Origin: Piliocolobus tephrosceles
Taxonomy: Eukaryota; Chordata; Mammalia; Primates; Cercopithecidae
DNA length: 64,000 nt
Direction: 5' to 3'
Assembly (NCBI RefSeq): GCF_002776525.5
Contig: NC_045439.1
Coordinates: 123,422,892 to 123,486,891, forward strand
Shown here piece by piece: positions 9,960-21,831 of the stretch; within the stretch, counting starts at the first letter, position 1, and the number at the start of each line of letters is the position of its first letter. A model generated the notes under the pieces. The model searched no databases, was not told the origin of the DNA, and saw nothing but the letters and a program-made list of their open reading frames with translations. Position numbers and translations under genes: made by a program.

Positions 9960-10190
9960 TTAAGATGATAATATCTAACTTTTATGGAGGACTCACCACA
10001 TCAGGCACAGTTCTAAGCACTTCACATTACATTATCTCATTTAATCCTGACCACACTAGGAAGTAGGTGTTATTTTTTGTCCTCATTTTTTAATTGAGGA
10101 AATTGAGTCACAGTTTGACACTTTGCTCAAGATCAAACTACTAGCATGTGCAAGAGCCAAGACGTAAGTCAAGTTGTCTGAATCAGAATC
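9960..10190 (-). mobile_element. MIR (reverse)
   Basis: Clear reverse MIR: aggcacagttctaagcacttcacattac, attatctcatttaatcctga, gaggaaattgagtcacag, gctcaagatcaaactactag. Confidence 0.75.
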
Positions 10191-10760
10191 CTAGGTGTTC
10201 AACATGGTAGATTCTGGAATCTTCAGAGCAAGGAATGTAACACCTGACTAATTTCTAGAATGGATGCTAGTCATTTACTTGTCTGTGTTCAGATTAATCC
10301 TGCTGCCTCTTCCTGCAAACTACACTTCCCAGGCTCTCTGGCCAAGTGACTTTGGGCTAGGTTCAGCCAGCAGGAGGCACTAGTGGGAGACGGGAGGGGA
10401 GGCAGGGAGGGAGGACCCAGGGCGGGCCCCATCCCCTCTGCCTCAGCTTTGTCTTTAGCAGCAGCTGTGCTTCTTCCATGGTTCCAGTTCCCACTGGGTA
10501 GCCTGGCTTGTTAGGTGCTGGCAACACCACCTTCTCCCTTTGTTCCTCCAGCTTCCTGCTGTTGCTTATCTCTGGGCTACCTCACCATCTCCTTTCAGAC
10601 TTTTAGCAATTTCATCATATTTTTCTAGTTCTTTGTTAAATTTCCTCTACTGAATTAACTATTATGGACTGTTTACCTGACCAGATTCTGACCCATGGAG
10701 GTAATCATCACTAGTACCTGGCATAGTTCACCGACTAGACACATCATTCTAAAATCATTC
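10191..10760. other. Unique intergenic sequence
   Basis: A non-repetitive stretch with a GC-rich purine part near 10,380-10,440. I see no exon or RNA gene. Confidence 0.5.
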
Positions 10761-10763
10761 TTG

Positions 10764-11045
10764 GCTGGGGGTGGTGGCCCACGCCGGTAATCCCAACACT
10801 ATGGGAGGCCAAGGTGGGAGGATTGTTTGAGTCCAGGAGTTTGAGACCAGCCTGGCAACATATGGAGACCCCATCTTTACAAAAAACAAAAATAAATTAG
10901 CTGGGCATGGTGGCATATGCCTGTGATCTCAGCTACTTGGGAAGCTGAGGTGAGAGGATCACTTGAACCCAGGAGGTAGAGGTTACAGTGAGCTGTGATC
11001 CCAACACCTCACTCTAACCTGGGTGCATTCTCCGTCTCAAAAAGA
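10764..11045 (+). mobile_element. Old Alu (sense, AluJ-like)
   Basis: ttggctgggggtggtggccc to an A-rich tail. Diverged in both arms. Confidence 0.88.
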
Positions 11046-11071
11046 AAAAAGTTAATTAATTAAAAATAAAA

Positions 11072-12012
11072 ATCGACTGGGCGTGGTGGCTCACGCCTGT
11101 AATCCCAACACTTTGGGAGGCCAAGGTAGGCAGATCATGAGGTCAGGAGTTCAAGACCAGCCTGGCCAAAATGGTGAAACCCCGTCTCTACTAAAAATAT
11201 AAAAATTAGCTGGCCAGGTGTGGTGGATCATGCCTGTAATCCCAGCACTTTGGGAGGCTGAGGTGGTCGGATCACTTGAGGTCAGGAGTTCGAGACCTGC
11301 TTGGCCAGCATGGTAAAACCCTGTCTCTACTAAAAATACAAAAAAATTAGCCAGGCACGGTGGTAGGTGCCTGTAATTCCAGCTACTCGGGAGACTGAGG
11401 CAGGAGAATTGCTTAAACCCAGGAGGCAGAGTTTGCTGTGAGCCAAGGTCGTGCCCTTGCACTCCAGCCTGGGCGACAAGAGTGAAACTCCGTCTCAAAA
11501 AAAAAAAAAAAAAAAAACAGGCCGGGCATGGTGGCTCACAGCGGTAATCCCAGCACTTTGGGAGGCTGAGGGGGGTGGATCCCCTGAGGTCAGGAGTTTG
11601 AGACCAGCCTGGCCAACATGGTGAAACCCCATCTCTACTAAAAGTACAAAACTTAGTCGGGTGTGGTGGTGGGCGCCTGTAATCCCAGCTACTCGGGAGT
11701 CAGGCATGAGAATCGCTTGAACCTGGGAGGCGGAGGTTGCAGTGAGCCAAGATCGTGCCACTGCACTCCAGCCTGGCGACAGAGTGAGACTCTGTTTCAA
11801 AACAAACAAGCAAACAACACCAAAAATCAGCTGGGCGTGGTGGCGGGCACCTGTAGTCCCACCTACTCGGGAGGCTGAGGCAGGAGAATTGCTTGAACCT
11901 GGGAGGCGGAAGTTGCAGTGAGCCAAGATTGTGCCATTGCACTCCAGCCTGGGCAACATAGCAAGACTCCATCTCAAAAAAATAAATAAATAAAAAGTAA
12001 AAAAAAAAAATA
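11072..12012 (+). mobile_element. Head-to-tail cluster of four sense Alus
   Basis: Sense Alu left arm 11,072-11,210, then complete Alu 11,211-11,518, complete Alu 11,519-11,805 and a right-arm remnant 11,822-12,012. The last looks like the continuation of the first, so two later Alus were probably inserted in an older one. Confidence 0.85.
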
Positions 12013-12210
12013 AAAATACAAATCAATCTCTTTTTTGGGAGTATTACTTAGTACCATAAACAGACTATCTAGATTTAAGCCAATAGGAAAATATGGGTTG
12101 AATGATAATACGACTAGTACCCTCAAGTTGAAATAGGTATTCATAATGCACACATCAAAACTGATGTCAGCCTGGAGAGTCCCAGTCAACATATACGAAA
12201 ATTAATTAAG

Positions 12211-12405
12211 GCCGGGCACAGTGGCTCACGCCTGTAATCCCAACACTTTGGGAGGCTGAGGTGGGCAGATTGCTCTAGCTCAGGAATTTGAGACCAGCTT
12301 GTACCAATGGTGAAACCCAATCTCTACAAAACATACAAAAATTTGCCACAGCTCTCCAGACTGGGTGACAGAGTGAGACCTTGTCTTAAAAAAAAAAAAA
12401 AAAAA
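12211..12405 (+). mobile_element. Alu with internal deletion (sense)
   Basis: Starts ggccgggcacagtggctcacgcc, then jumps from the left arm A-rich linker (aaaatttgccacagct) to ccagactgggtgacag and poly(A). Confidence 0.88.
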
Positions 12406-12639
12406 TTTAATTATATGAAGATGTAGAATAAGAGTTAATTAGATTCTAAGATGACATGAATTGGAATTGGGAGCTAGAAGACAAAATAAGGAATCTAAAG
12501 ATTTTGACAACCTAGGATGATGGATCTGAGAGATCTACAATGACAGAGGAGATAAAAATGCAAAATCCTACAACTTAGGTAAAAAACATCAACTTACAGA
12601 AAGGACAGGTGACTTAATTATTGTTTATGTAAAGTGGAA

Positions 12640-13220
12640 TTAAGCCCAGAAACTTGGGAGGCTGAGGTGGGAGAATTTCTTGAGCCCAGAAGTTTGAATC
12701 CAGCCAGGGCAACATAGCAGGACCCCTTCTTTAAAAATAAGAACTAGGAGCTGGGCGTGGTGGCTCACACTTGTAATCCCAATGCTTTGGGAGGCTGAGG
12801 CAGGCAGATCACTTAAGGTCAGGAGTTCAAGACCAGCCTGTCCAACATGGTGAAACCCCGTTTCTACTAAAAATGCAAAAATGAACCGGGTGTGGTGGTG
12901 TGTGCCTGTAATCCCAGCTACTTGGGAGGCTGAGGCAGGAGAATTGCTTGAACCTGGGAGGCGGAGGTTGCAGTAAGCTGAGATTGTGCCATTACGTTCC
13001 AGCCTGGGCAACAAGAGTGAAACTCCATCTCAAAAATAAATAAATAAAATAAAATAACAAAATAAAAAATAAAAACTAGGGAACAGGCACAGTGGTTCAT
13101 GCCTGTAATCCCAGCACTTTGGGAGGCCAAGGTCAGAGCACTGCTTAAAGCCAGGAGTTTGAGACCAGCTTAGGCAATATAGCAAGACCCTGTCTCTACA
13201 AAAAATAAAAATACAAATAA
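12640..13220 (+). mobile_element. Three adjacent sense Alu copies
   Basis: Partial old Alu 12,640-12,748, full Alu 12,752-13,070 and 3'-truncated old Alu 13,083-13,220. All are sense. Confidence 0.85.
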
Positions 13221-13410
13221 ATTTAATTGACAGATTAGAGATTTCTGCTGATGTTGAATGAATAGCATGGCGTGGTTGCATAAAAGCTAACATACTAGAG
13301 AAGCAGAACTGGCCAGTACTGCCATTTATCAGCTGAATGAACTTGGCAAGTTTTCAGTTTTCTATGCCCAATTTTCTCCATGTATAAAATAAGGATGATG
13401 CTAATGTTAG

Positions 13411-13925
13411 TGTTTTAATTATCTATGGCTGCATAGCAAATTGCCCCAAAATTTAGGGCTTAAAACAGTGACCATTTATTTTCTCACAGGTTTTGTGTGT
13501 CAGTAATTCAGAAGTAACTTAGCTGGGTGATTCTGGCTTGGTGTTTCTCATGAAGGTGCAGTCATCTGAAGACTCAACTGGTTCTGAAGGATCCATTTCC
13601 AAGATGGCTGACTTACATGTCTGGCAAGTAGGTAGTGGCTGTTGGTAAGAGGCCTCAGTTCCTCCCCATATGGGCATCTCCATAAGCTGTTTGAGTGTCC
13701 TCATACCGTGGCATCTGACTTCCCCCAGAATGGGCAGTGTAAGAGAGAGCAAGGCAGAAGTCACAATGCTTTTAATACTCAGTCTCAGAAAGCACACCCC
13801 ATCATTTCTGCAATATCCCTTAGTAACACAGGTCCGCCCTATGCATTATAGGAGGAGATTACACAAGAGCACAGATACTGGCAGGTAAAGATCACTGACG
13901 TCCATCCTGAATGCTGGCTATGCTA
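13411..13925 (-). mobile_element. MLT1-like LTR, first copy
   Basis: The reverse of a MaLR LTR: the end of the element (ataactaataca equivalent) sits near 13,411 and the start near 13,925 (ctggctatgcta). It shares the full order of blocks with 17,713-18,185. Confidence 0.72.
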
Positions 13926-14269
13926 GTCTACACTAGTCTACACTGTGGCTCCCAAAGGTTCATGTCCTTCACAAATGCAAATCTGTTCAACCCTCCCAAG
14001 GGACTCAAAAGTCTCATCCCATAACAAAATCAGCTTGAAGTCCAGAATCTTGTCATCTAAAACAGGCCTCCAGGTGAGGTTCTTCTGGACTAATTCCTAT
14101 GAACAGCTTGAGTAGCTCTTCTTGATCTGAAGACCTATGAACTAAAAAGAGAACTTATATTTTCCGTCCTACTCCTCCATCACCAACATACAATGATGAT
14201 GTTGAATGATGTGGGAAAAGCATAGGATTACCTCTACAGATATTTCTATTCACAAAAAGAGAGAGGTCT

Positions 14270-14570
14270 GCTGGGCATGGTGGCTCACACCTGTAATCCC
14301 AGAACTTTGGGAGGCTGAGGTGGGCAGATCACCCGAGGTCAGGAGATCGAAACCATCCTAGCTAACGTGGTGAAAACCCATCTCTACTAAAAACAAACAA
14401 AAAATTAGCTGGGTGTGGAGGTGGGTGCCTGTAGTCCCAGCTCCTTGGGAAGCTGAGGCAGGTGAATCGTGTGAACCTGGAAGGCAGAGCTTTCAGTAAA
14501 CGGAGATTGCACCATTGCACTCCAGCCTGGGCAACAGAGCAAGACTCTGTCTCAAAAAAAAAAAAAAAGA
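14270..14570 (+). mobile_element. Alu (sense) inside MaLR interior
   Basis: tgctgggcatggtggctcac to a 16-base poly(A). Inserted in the MaLR internal region. Confidence 0.92.
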
Positions 14571-14835
14571 GGTCCCTGGTGGCAGGGAAAAAAAGGGATA
14601 AATAAATATAGGAAGTAGTCACTATTCTATAGAAATTCTAAAATACTGAAGGATACAGGTTGGCTGTTCCTTGAGTAGAGCTCAGAGCCTGAGCATAATT
14701 TCTCATAGCTCTTGGCTCCAGCTTTGGGCTCTTTGTGCTCTGCCCTCTGAGCCACCTTTCCTTTTCATAGAAAGGCTCATGCTTGCAGCTGTGTTGTTTT
14801 CTCAGCCTGCTTTTGCTGTAGAAGTGTGGGGGTCA

Positions 14836-15150
14836 AGACTGGGCATGGTGGCTCATGCCTGTAATCCCAGCATTATGGGAGGCTGAGTCAGGTGGATTTC
14901 TTGAGGTCAGGAGTTCGAGACCAGCCTGAGCAACATGGTGAAACCCCGACTCTACTAAAAATACAAAAATGAGCCAGGCGTGGTGGCACACGCCTGTAAT
15001 CCCGGCAACTGGGGAGTCTGAGGTGGGAGAGTCACTTGAACCCAGGAGGTGGAGGCTGCTGTGAGCCGAGATCATGCCACTGCACTCCAACCTGGGTGAC
15101 AGGGTGAGACTCCACCTCAAAAAAAAAAAAAAAAAAAAGAAGAAGAAGTT
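14836..15150 (+). mobile_element. Alu (sense)
   Basis: agactgggcatggtggctcat to poly(A) followed by (AGA)n. Full length. Confidence 0.92.
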
Positions 15151-15374
15151 TGGGGGTCCAAAAACTTCTTCTTACATATTGCCTCTATCTGTTTCAATAC
15201 AAGCTGATAGCGTTTCTGCCAATACAATTTTCTTAAAACTTTTGTGACTCGCCAGTGAATCTTATTGGGGTTCACTCAATTAGATAAAAGTCATACTCAC
15301 AAATCTCTTTGAGATAAACTCTTTTCTACCTCAAGCTTCAGTTTAGACTGGTGAGGGGCAACACTCATAAGCTT

Positions 15375-15671
15375 CTTTTTTTTTCTGATGGAGTCTCGCT
15401 CTGTCACCCAGGCTGGAGTGCAGTGGTGCAATCTTCACCACTTCACCACTTCAACCTCCGCCTCCTGGGTTCAAGTGATTCTCCTGCCTCAGCCTCCTGA
15501 GTAGCTGGGACTACCAGCACATGCCACTACGCCTGGCTAATTTTTGTATTTTTAGTAGAGATGGGGTTTCATCATATTGGCCAGCTTATCTCGAACTCCT
15601 GACCTTGTGATCCACCCGCCTCAGCCTCCCGAAGTGCTGGGATTACAGGCATGATCCACTGCGCCCAGCCA
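15375..15671 (-). mobile_element. Alu (antisense)
   Basis: ttttttttctgatggagtctcg to cactgcgcccagcc. Carries a small duplication of the caccacttc motif near 15,437-15,455. Confidence 0.92.
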
Positions 15672-15679
15672 TAGCTTCT

Positions 15680-16280
15680 TTTTAAAATTTTTTAGAGACA
15701 GGATCTTGCTCTGTCACACAGGTTAGAGTACAATAATATAATCATAGCTCACTGCAGTGTAGAACTCCTGGGTTCAAGTTATTCTCCTGCCTCATCCTCC
15801 TGAGTAGCTATGACTACAGGTGCATACTTTCATGCCCACTATTTTATTTTGTTTTATTTTTTTGAGATGGAGTCTCACTCTCTTACCCAGGCTGGGGTGC
15901 AGTGGTGTGATTTTGTCTCACTGCAACCTCTACCACCTGGGTTCAAGCAATTCTCCTGCCTCAGCCTTCCAAGTAGTTGGGATTACAGGCATGCGCCACC
16001 ATGCCCAGCTAATTTTTTTGTATTTTTAGTAGAGACAGGGTTTGACTATATTGGCCAGGCTGGTCACAAACTCCTCACCTTGTGATCTGCCTGCCTTGGA
16101 CTCCCAAAGTGCTGGGAGCCACCGTACCTGGCCCATGCCCACTAATTTAAAAAATTGTTTTGTAGGATGGGACCATGCTATGTTGTCCAGGCTGGTCTTG
16201 AATTCCTGGCCTTAAGTAATCCTCTCACCTCGACCTTCTAGCATTCTGGGATTACAGGTGTGACCCACCATGCCTGGCTC
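15680..16280 (-). mobile_element. Old Alu interrupted by a younger Alu
   Basis: The outer AluJ-like antisense element is at 15,680-15,838 and 16,133-16,280. The inner antisense Alu (tttttttgagatggagtctc ... accgtacctggcc) is at about 15,843-16,132. Confidence 0.83.
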
Positions 16281-16305
16281 TTACGTTTCTTAAAAACTAT
16301 ATTGT

Positions 16306-16650
16306 TAGGCTGGGTGCTGTGGCTCACACCTGTAATCCCAGCACTTTGGGAGGCCAAGGTGGGTAGATCACATGAGGTCAGGAGTTTGAAACCAGTCTGG
16401 CCACCAGCCTGGCCAACATGGTGAAATCCCATCTCTACTAAAAATACAAAAATTAGCCAGGCATAGTGGTGTGTTCCTGTAGTCCCAGCTACTTGGGAGG
16501 CTGAGGCAGGAGAATCATTTGGACCCAGGAGACAGAGGTTGCAGTGAGTCGAGATCACGCCACTGCAGTCCCGCCTGGGTAACAGAGTGAGATTCTGTCT
16601 CAAAAAAAACCAAAACCAAAACCAAAAACCAAAAACCCCAAAAACCATAT
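16306..16650 (+). mobile_element. Alu (sense)
   Basis: ggctgggtgctgtggctcac to an (AACCAA)n-rich tail. Contains a short internal duplication (ccagtctggccaccagcctgg). Confidence 0.92.
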
Positions 16651-16859
16651 TGTTAGACTAAATGGTTTCCTGAGTACCACCTTAGATCCTTCTGCTATTA
16701 ACAAAGCATGTTACACCCAATCTTGGCTTTGTCTTTATACTATGTTTTCCTGAGAGTGCCCTGGATTTGATATTTGCCCAGAGGCTATTTTAAAAATTTA
16801 ACATCATCATTTACTGTCTGCAGAGGCTGAGAATTTTAAAATCCAACAAATCCTGGCTC

Positions 16860-17158
16860 TTTTTTTTTTTTTCCTTTTGAGATGGAGTCTTGCTCTGTTG
16901 CCAGGCTGGAATGCAGTAGCAAGATCTTGGCTCACTGCAACCTCCGCCTCCTGGGTTCAAGCGATTCTTTTGCCTCAGCCTCCCAAGTAGTTGGGACTAC
17001 ACGTGAGCGCCGCCATGCCCAGCTAATTTTTGTATTTTTAGTAGGACGGGGTTTTACCATGTTGGCCAGGATGGTCTTAATCTCTTGACCTTGTGATCTG
17101 CTCGCCTTGGCCTCCCAAAGTGCTGGGATTACAGGCGTGAGCCACTGTGCCTGGCCTC
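16860..17158 (-). mobile_element. Alu (antisense)
   Basis: Poly(T), gagatggagtcttgctctg to gccactgtgcctggcc. It is inserted at tcctggctctttt, part of which recurs after the element (17,156-17,170), consistent with a target-site duplication. Confidence 0.93.
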
Positions 17159-17437
17159 CTGGCTCTTTTTAAGTGGTTTTTTTTTTCCTAGCTATCTCTC
17201 TCACACTTTACTATAAGCAGCAAAGAAGAAACCAGGTGTTAACTTCAACACTCTCCCTGAAAATCTCTTAGCTAGATTTCCCATTCATTAATTACATTTT
17301 TTACTTTCCTTGTTACTACACACTAACTACAGTTGCTAAACTTGCTGAATAACGAGAATCCTCTTTCTTCCAGTTTCAAAACACATTTTCCTCAGTTTCC
17401 TTTAAGTCTTCACTGGCCACCACTTCAAAGGCCATCA

Positions 17438-17558
17438 TGGCTGGGTATGGTGGCTTGTGCCTATAATCTCAGTGACTTAGGATCAGTTGAGGCCAGGAAT
17501 TTGAAATCAGCCTGGGCAACATAGTGAGACCCTTGCCAAAAAAAAAAAAAAAAAAACC
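17438..17558 (+). mobile_element. Alu left-monomer fragment (sense)
   Basis: tggctgggtatggtggcttgtg through gtgagacccttgcc and poly(A). Single arm, FLAM-like. Confidence 0.8.
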
Positions 17559-17712
17559 ACCATGGTTCTACTAACTGTCACTTCCAGGCATTTTAGACTT
17601 TCACTAACACTCTTCTCAAAGTCTTTCTAGTTTCTGCCCTTTGCCTAATTTCAAAGTCATTCTTACATTTTAGGGGTTTGTCACAGCAGCACTCCACTTT
17701 TAGTGCCCAAAC

Positions 17713-18185
17713 CTATTAGTTATCTATTGCTGAATGAGAAATCATCCCAAAATTTCACAGTTTAAAATATAAAATAAACATTTATTGTAATCATTTTATA
17801 TTGGTCAGGAATTTGAAAGTGACTTACCTAGATGACCCTGGCTCAGGGACTCTCATTAGGTTGCAGTCAAGATGTTGGCCAGGACAGTAATCATCTGAAG
17901 GTTTGACCATGGCTGCAGGATCTGCCTCCAAGATGGCTCACTCATATGCCTGGCAAGTTCATGCTGGCTGTTGGCAGGAGGCCTCAGTTCCTTACCTGTG
18001 GACCTCTCTATAGGACTTCTTGAATGTCCTGCAACATGGCAGCTAGCTTTCTTCAAAACGAGTGATCCAAAAGACAGCAAAATATATTTTTTATTTTAGA
18101 TTTTAGATTTTTATAGAATGTCTTTTATTGCTTATTACTCTTGGAAGTCACACACTGTCACTGCTGCCAGATTGTATTAGATAAA
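17713..18185 (-). mobile_element. MLT1-like LTR, second copy
   Basis: ttagttatctattgctgaat ... ccaaaatttcacag, catttattgtaa, tcaggaatttg, tgaccctggctcagggactctcat, ccaagatggctca, ggcaggaggcctcagttcc, acgagtgatccaa. It is closer to the consensus than the first copy. Confidence 0.72.
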
Positions 18186-18194
18186 TAAGTCACT

Positions 18195-18475
18195 GGCCAG
18201 GCAGGGTGGCTCACGCCTGTTATCACAGCACGTTGGGAGGCCGAGGCAGGTAGATCACCTGAGGTCAGGAGTTCAAGACCAGCCTGGTCAACATGGTCAA
18301 AAATTAGCCTGGTGTGGTGGCGTGTGTCTGTAGTTCCAGCTACTCTGGAGGCTGAGGCAGAATTGCTTGAACCTGGAGGTCAGAGATTGTAGTGAGTGGA
18401 GGTCGCACCACTGCACTCCTGCATGGGTGACAGAGCAAGACTCCATCTCAAAAGAAAAATAAATAAATAAAATAT
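18195..18475 (+). mobile_element. Alu (sense)
   Basis: ggccaggcagggtggctcac to a (AAAT)n tail, with a short deletion in the left-arm end. Confidence 0.9.
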
Positions 18476-18678
18476 ATTTATTTAATATATACTAATAATG
18501 AGTATTTATAATAATATATAATAATAATGAGTATTTACACTGTACTAAAATATCACGTCCTTCCTCTACACCACTGCCGTCTTCCTTCCTTTCAGTTAGA
18601 GTAGGAGCCAAAGTCTTTACAATGACTTACATGATTTTATGGGATGTCACCCTGTGACCTATCTGATCTCCTCTTCTT

Positions 18679-18982
18679 CTTTTTTTTTTTTTTTTGAGAC
18701 GGAGTTTCGCTCTGTCGCCCAGGCTGGAGTGCAGTGGCCGGATCTCTGCTCACTGCAAGCTCCGCCTCCCAGGTTTTTACGCCATTCTCCTGCCTCAGCC
18801 TCCCAAGTAGCTGGGACTACAGGCGCCCGCCACCTCGCCCGGCTAGTTTTTTTTTTTTTTTTTTAGTAGAGACGGGGTTTCACCGCATTAGCCAGGATGG
18901 TCTCGGTCTCCTGACCTCGTGATCCGCCCGTCTCGGCCTCCCAAAGTGCTGGGATTACAGGCTTGAGCCACCGCGCCCGGCC
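18679..18982 (-). mobile_element. Young Old World monkey Alu (AluYRa/YRb-like) with perfect TSD
   Basis: Antisense, with cercopithecid-diagnostic bases (ggccggatctctgctcactgc, cacctcgcccggctagt, gcttgagccaccgcgcccggcc). The 15-base target duplication ctgatctcctcttct occurs at 18,663-18,677 and 18,983-18,997 without mismatch. Confidence 0.92.
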
Positions 18983-18999
18983 CTGATCTCCTCTTCTAT

Positions 19000-19435
19000 T
19001 GCTGTCTTCCTTGCTCATTCTGTTCCAGTCACACTACCTTGTTCAGTAAGGCGTGAATATGGGAGCCATGTACTCACCTCAAAGTCTTGGCATTTGCTTT
19101 TGCTTTTGCTTGGAGTGCTCTTCTTCCTGAGAACCACTTGGTTTGTTTCCTCATATCCTCAGGTTCTTGGTGGGGCCTTCTCTGACCCCAGTGCACAAAA
19201 TTACACTCCCAACAATGTCTGTTTCCCTTCCTCAATTAATTTTTCTCCTTAGCACTTAGCACTGTCTAATAAACTTTAATTAATTTATCACATGTATCCC
19301 TGCTCTTCTCACAAGAATGTACGTTCCATGAAGGTGGGGTCTGTTTACTGCCGTATCCTCAGTGCCAAAAACAATGTCTAGCACATAGTAGGTATTCAAT
19401 AAATGCTTTTTGAGTGAATGAATCAGTGACCACTA
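19000..19435. mobile_element. L2 LINE 3'-end fragment
   Basis: Recognisable L2 3' blocks in order: tgccctct-like blocks around ttccttgctcattctgttcc, cttggagtgctcttcttcc, tggggccttctctgacc, acaagaatgtacgttccatgaagg, tgtctagcacatagtaggtattcaataaatg. Orientation on the plus strand. Confidence 0.72.
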
Positions 19436-19660
19436 GTGACAGGCATCACATAGATTATGTCTTTTAATCTACTCAACTACCCTTTGTATTATTAGCTCCA
19501 CGTTAAAGGTGAGGAAACTGAAGCTCCAGCAGGATATATGACTTGTTGAAGGTCCCAAACAGTAAGTAGTAAAGACTAGATTCACACATGAATTGCACAA
19601 GTCCAGAGCCCTTGTTCCTAGCTACTACGTGTTACTGCCTCCCCATGTACTGGAAGCCAC
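19436..19660 (-). mobile_element. MIR (reverse)
   Basis: gattatgtcttttaatcta, ggtgaggaaactgaagc, acttgttgaaggtcccaaacagtaagtag. Reverse MIR core. Confidence 0.65.
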
Positions 19661-19795
19661 ATTGTAAAAGATTAGTAAAATGAAATAATGCAGAGAAAGG
19701 TGACAGGAATGTTGAGATGTCTCTAAGTCATTTCATATGATAAGCTGTTTATGAAACTAGAAAGGCTCTTCAACTAAAGGAAAGGAAAGCTTACT

Positions 19796-20103
19796 CTTTT
19801 TTTTTTTTTTTTTGAGATAGGTTCATACTCTTTGCCTAGGCTTAAGTGCAGTGGCACGATCATGGCTCACTGCAACCTTTACCTCCTAGGCTTATGCAAT
19901 CCTCCCACCCCAGCCTGCCAAGTAGGTGGGACTACAGCCCCGCACTACTATGCCTGACTAATTTTTGTATTTTTTGGTAGAGACAGGTTTTCACCATGTT
20001 GCCCAGGTTTGAGCCTTAAGCTCGAACTCCTGAGCTTAAGCAATCCTCCTACCTTGGCTTCCCAACGTGCTGGGATTACAGGAGTGAGCCACTGTGCCTG
20101 GCT
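19796..20103 (-). mobile_element. Old Alu (antisense)
   Basis: Poly(T), gagataggttcatactctttgcc to ccactgtgcctggct. Diverged, with a short insertion in the right arm. Confidence 0.88.
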
Positions 20104-20401
20104 GGAAAGCTTAACTTTAGTGAGGGATAGAATACATGAAAACCAGGTTCAAATATTTGACAAGCTGTAGTGTAGAACAAGAATTTGTTTATTCTGTATA
20201 CTCTGAAGGCCAGAAACTGGAATTAATGGACCAAATAAAGTCAGCCTACTTCCTGCTTGAGGTACAGAAGCTGAGGGCGAGTGTTGATATAGAGGGATAC
20301 CTGTCTGGGGCTATCAGTACTCCTTGACAACTCTGTGACTCATGAGTTTCAGGATGGTTCACTTCACAGAAGACAAGGGCAAAGGGAGCTTATTGAAGTA
20401 A

Positions 20402-20972
20402 GTTGTCTTGCTTTGTCGCCAGGCTGGAGTGCAGTGGGACGTTCTGGGCTCACTGCAACCTCCGCCTCCCAGGTTCAAGCGATTTTCCTGCCTCAGCCTC
20501 CCAAGTAGCTGGGACTAGAGGTGCACGCCACCATGCCCAGATAATTTTTGCATTTTTAGTAGAGATGGGGTTTCACCATGTTGGCCAGGATGATCTCAAT
20601 CTCTTGACCTCATGATAGGCCTCCCAAAGTGCTGGGATTACAGGTGTGAGGCACCGTTCCCAGCTAGGCTTTTTTTTGTGTGTGAGATGGAGTTTTGCTC
20701 TTGTCGCCCAGGCTGGAGTGCAATGGCGTGATCTTGGCTCACTGCAACTTCCACCTCTTGGGTTCAAGCGATTCTCCTGCCTCAGCCTCCTGAGTAGCTG
20801 GTATTACAGGCATGCGCCATCATGTCCAGTTAATTTTTGTATTTTTAGTAGAGAAAAGATGGAGTTTCACCGTGTTGACCAGGCTGGTCTCAAACTCCTG
20901 ACCTCAGGTGATCCACCCACCTTGGCCTCCCAAAGTGCTGGGATTACAGGTGTGAGTCACCACGCCTGGTCC
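20402..20972 (-). mobile_element. Two adjacent antisense Alus
   Basis: 20,402-20,667 lacks its T tail (starts agttgtcttgctttgtcgcc). 20,670-20,972 is complete, starting ttttttttgtgtgtgagatgg and ending cacgcctggtcc. Confidence 0.9.
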
Positions 20973-21049
20973 ACAAAGTGCTTTTATGGAACAATTTTGG
21001 CAAATATCTAGGTTGGAATACAGATGTAGAGGTTAGGTTAAAAAGAAAT

Positions 21050-21356
21050 GATTGGCCAGTCATGGTCGCTCATGCCTGTAATCCCAGCACTTTGAGAGGC
21101 CGAGGCAGGTGGATCACGAGGTCAGGAGTTCAAGACCAGCCTGACCAACATGATGAAACCCCATCTCCACTAAAGATACGAAAAAATAGGCTGGGCGTGG
21201 TGGTACGCACCTGTAATCCCAGCTACTCAGAAGGCTGAGGCAGGAGAATCGCTTGAACCCGGAAAGTGGAGGTTGCAGTGAGCCGAGATTGCGCCACTGT
21301 ACTCCAGCATAGGTGACAGAGCAAGACTCCATCTCAAAAAAAAAAAAAAAAAAAAA
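21050..21356 (+). mobile_element. Alu (sense)
   Basis: ttggccagtcatggtcgctcat to a poly(A) of about 22. Confidence 0.92.
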
Positions 21357-21410
21357 GAAGGAAATGACCAGTGAAGAAATATAGACAGCTTTTAAAAACT
21401 TTTGCTTGCA

Positions 21411-21689
21411 GCCAGGCATAGTGGCTCATTCCTGTAATCTCAGCACTTTGGGAGGCTGAGGTGGAGGGATCAGTTGAGTCCAGAAGTTCGAGACTAGCCT
21501 GGGAAACATAGTAAGACCCCTTCTCTACAAATAATCAAAAATTGACCAAGCATGGTGGTAGATATCTATAGTTACAGCTACTCAGGAGGCTGAGGCAGCA
21601 GAATTGCTTGAGCTTAGGAAGTTCAGGCTGCAATGAGCCATGATTGTGCCACAGCACTCAGCTTGAGTAACAGAGTGAGACCCTGTCTT

Positions 21690-21720
<31 letters not shown>

Positions 21721-21728
21721 AAAACACC
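21411..21728 (+). mobile_element. Old Alu (sense)
   Basis: cagccaggcatagtggctcat to an (AACAAA)n tail. AluJ-like. Confidence 0.9.
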
Positions 21729-21831
21729 ACCAACAAAATTTCTATGTTTGAAGGAAGAGAGGGAACTAAAGGCCTACATATGGTTTTGGGAGCTGGCCTC
21801 CTTGTGCTTTGGAAGAGAATAAGATGCAGTT

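Larger units (their letters stand above)
13405..18185 (-). mobile_element. MLT1-like MaLR (ERVL-MaLR) provirus remnant
   Basis: Two LTRs in the same reverse orientation (13,411-13,925 and 17,713-18,185) bracket degenerate internal sequence at 13,926-14,265, 14,580-14,835, 16,650-16,860 and 17,165-17,435, filled with later Alus. LTR signatures, read on the plus strand, are ttatctatggctgcatagc, cttaaaac, catttatt, ccaagatggctga, gaggcctcagttcct and tccccc..aatgggcag. No open gag/pol/env frame is visible. The family name is from memory of the MLT1 consensus. Confidence 0.72.

Noticed and set aside
11151..13293. Many open frames of 70-160 residues rich in phrases such as [15 protein letters not shown] and SHHARP
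   Set aside because: These are the standard translations of Alu antisense and sense sequence. They coincide with Alus on both strands and are not genes.
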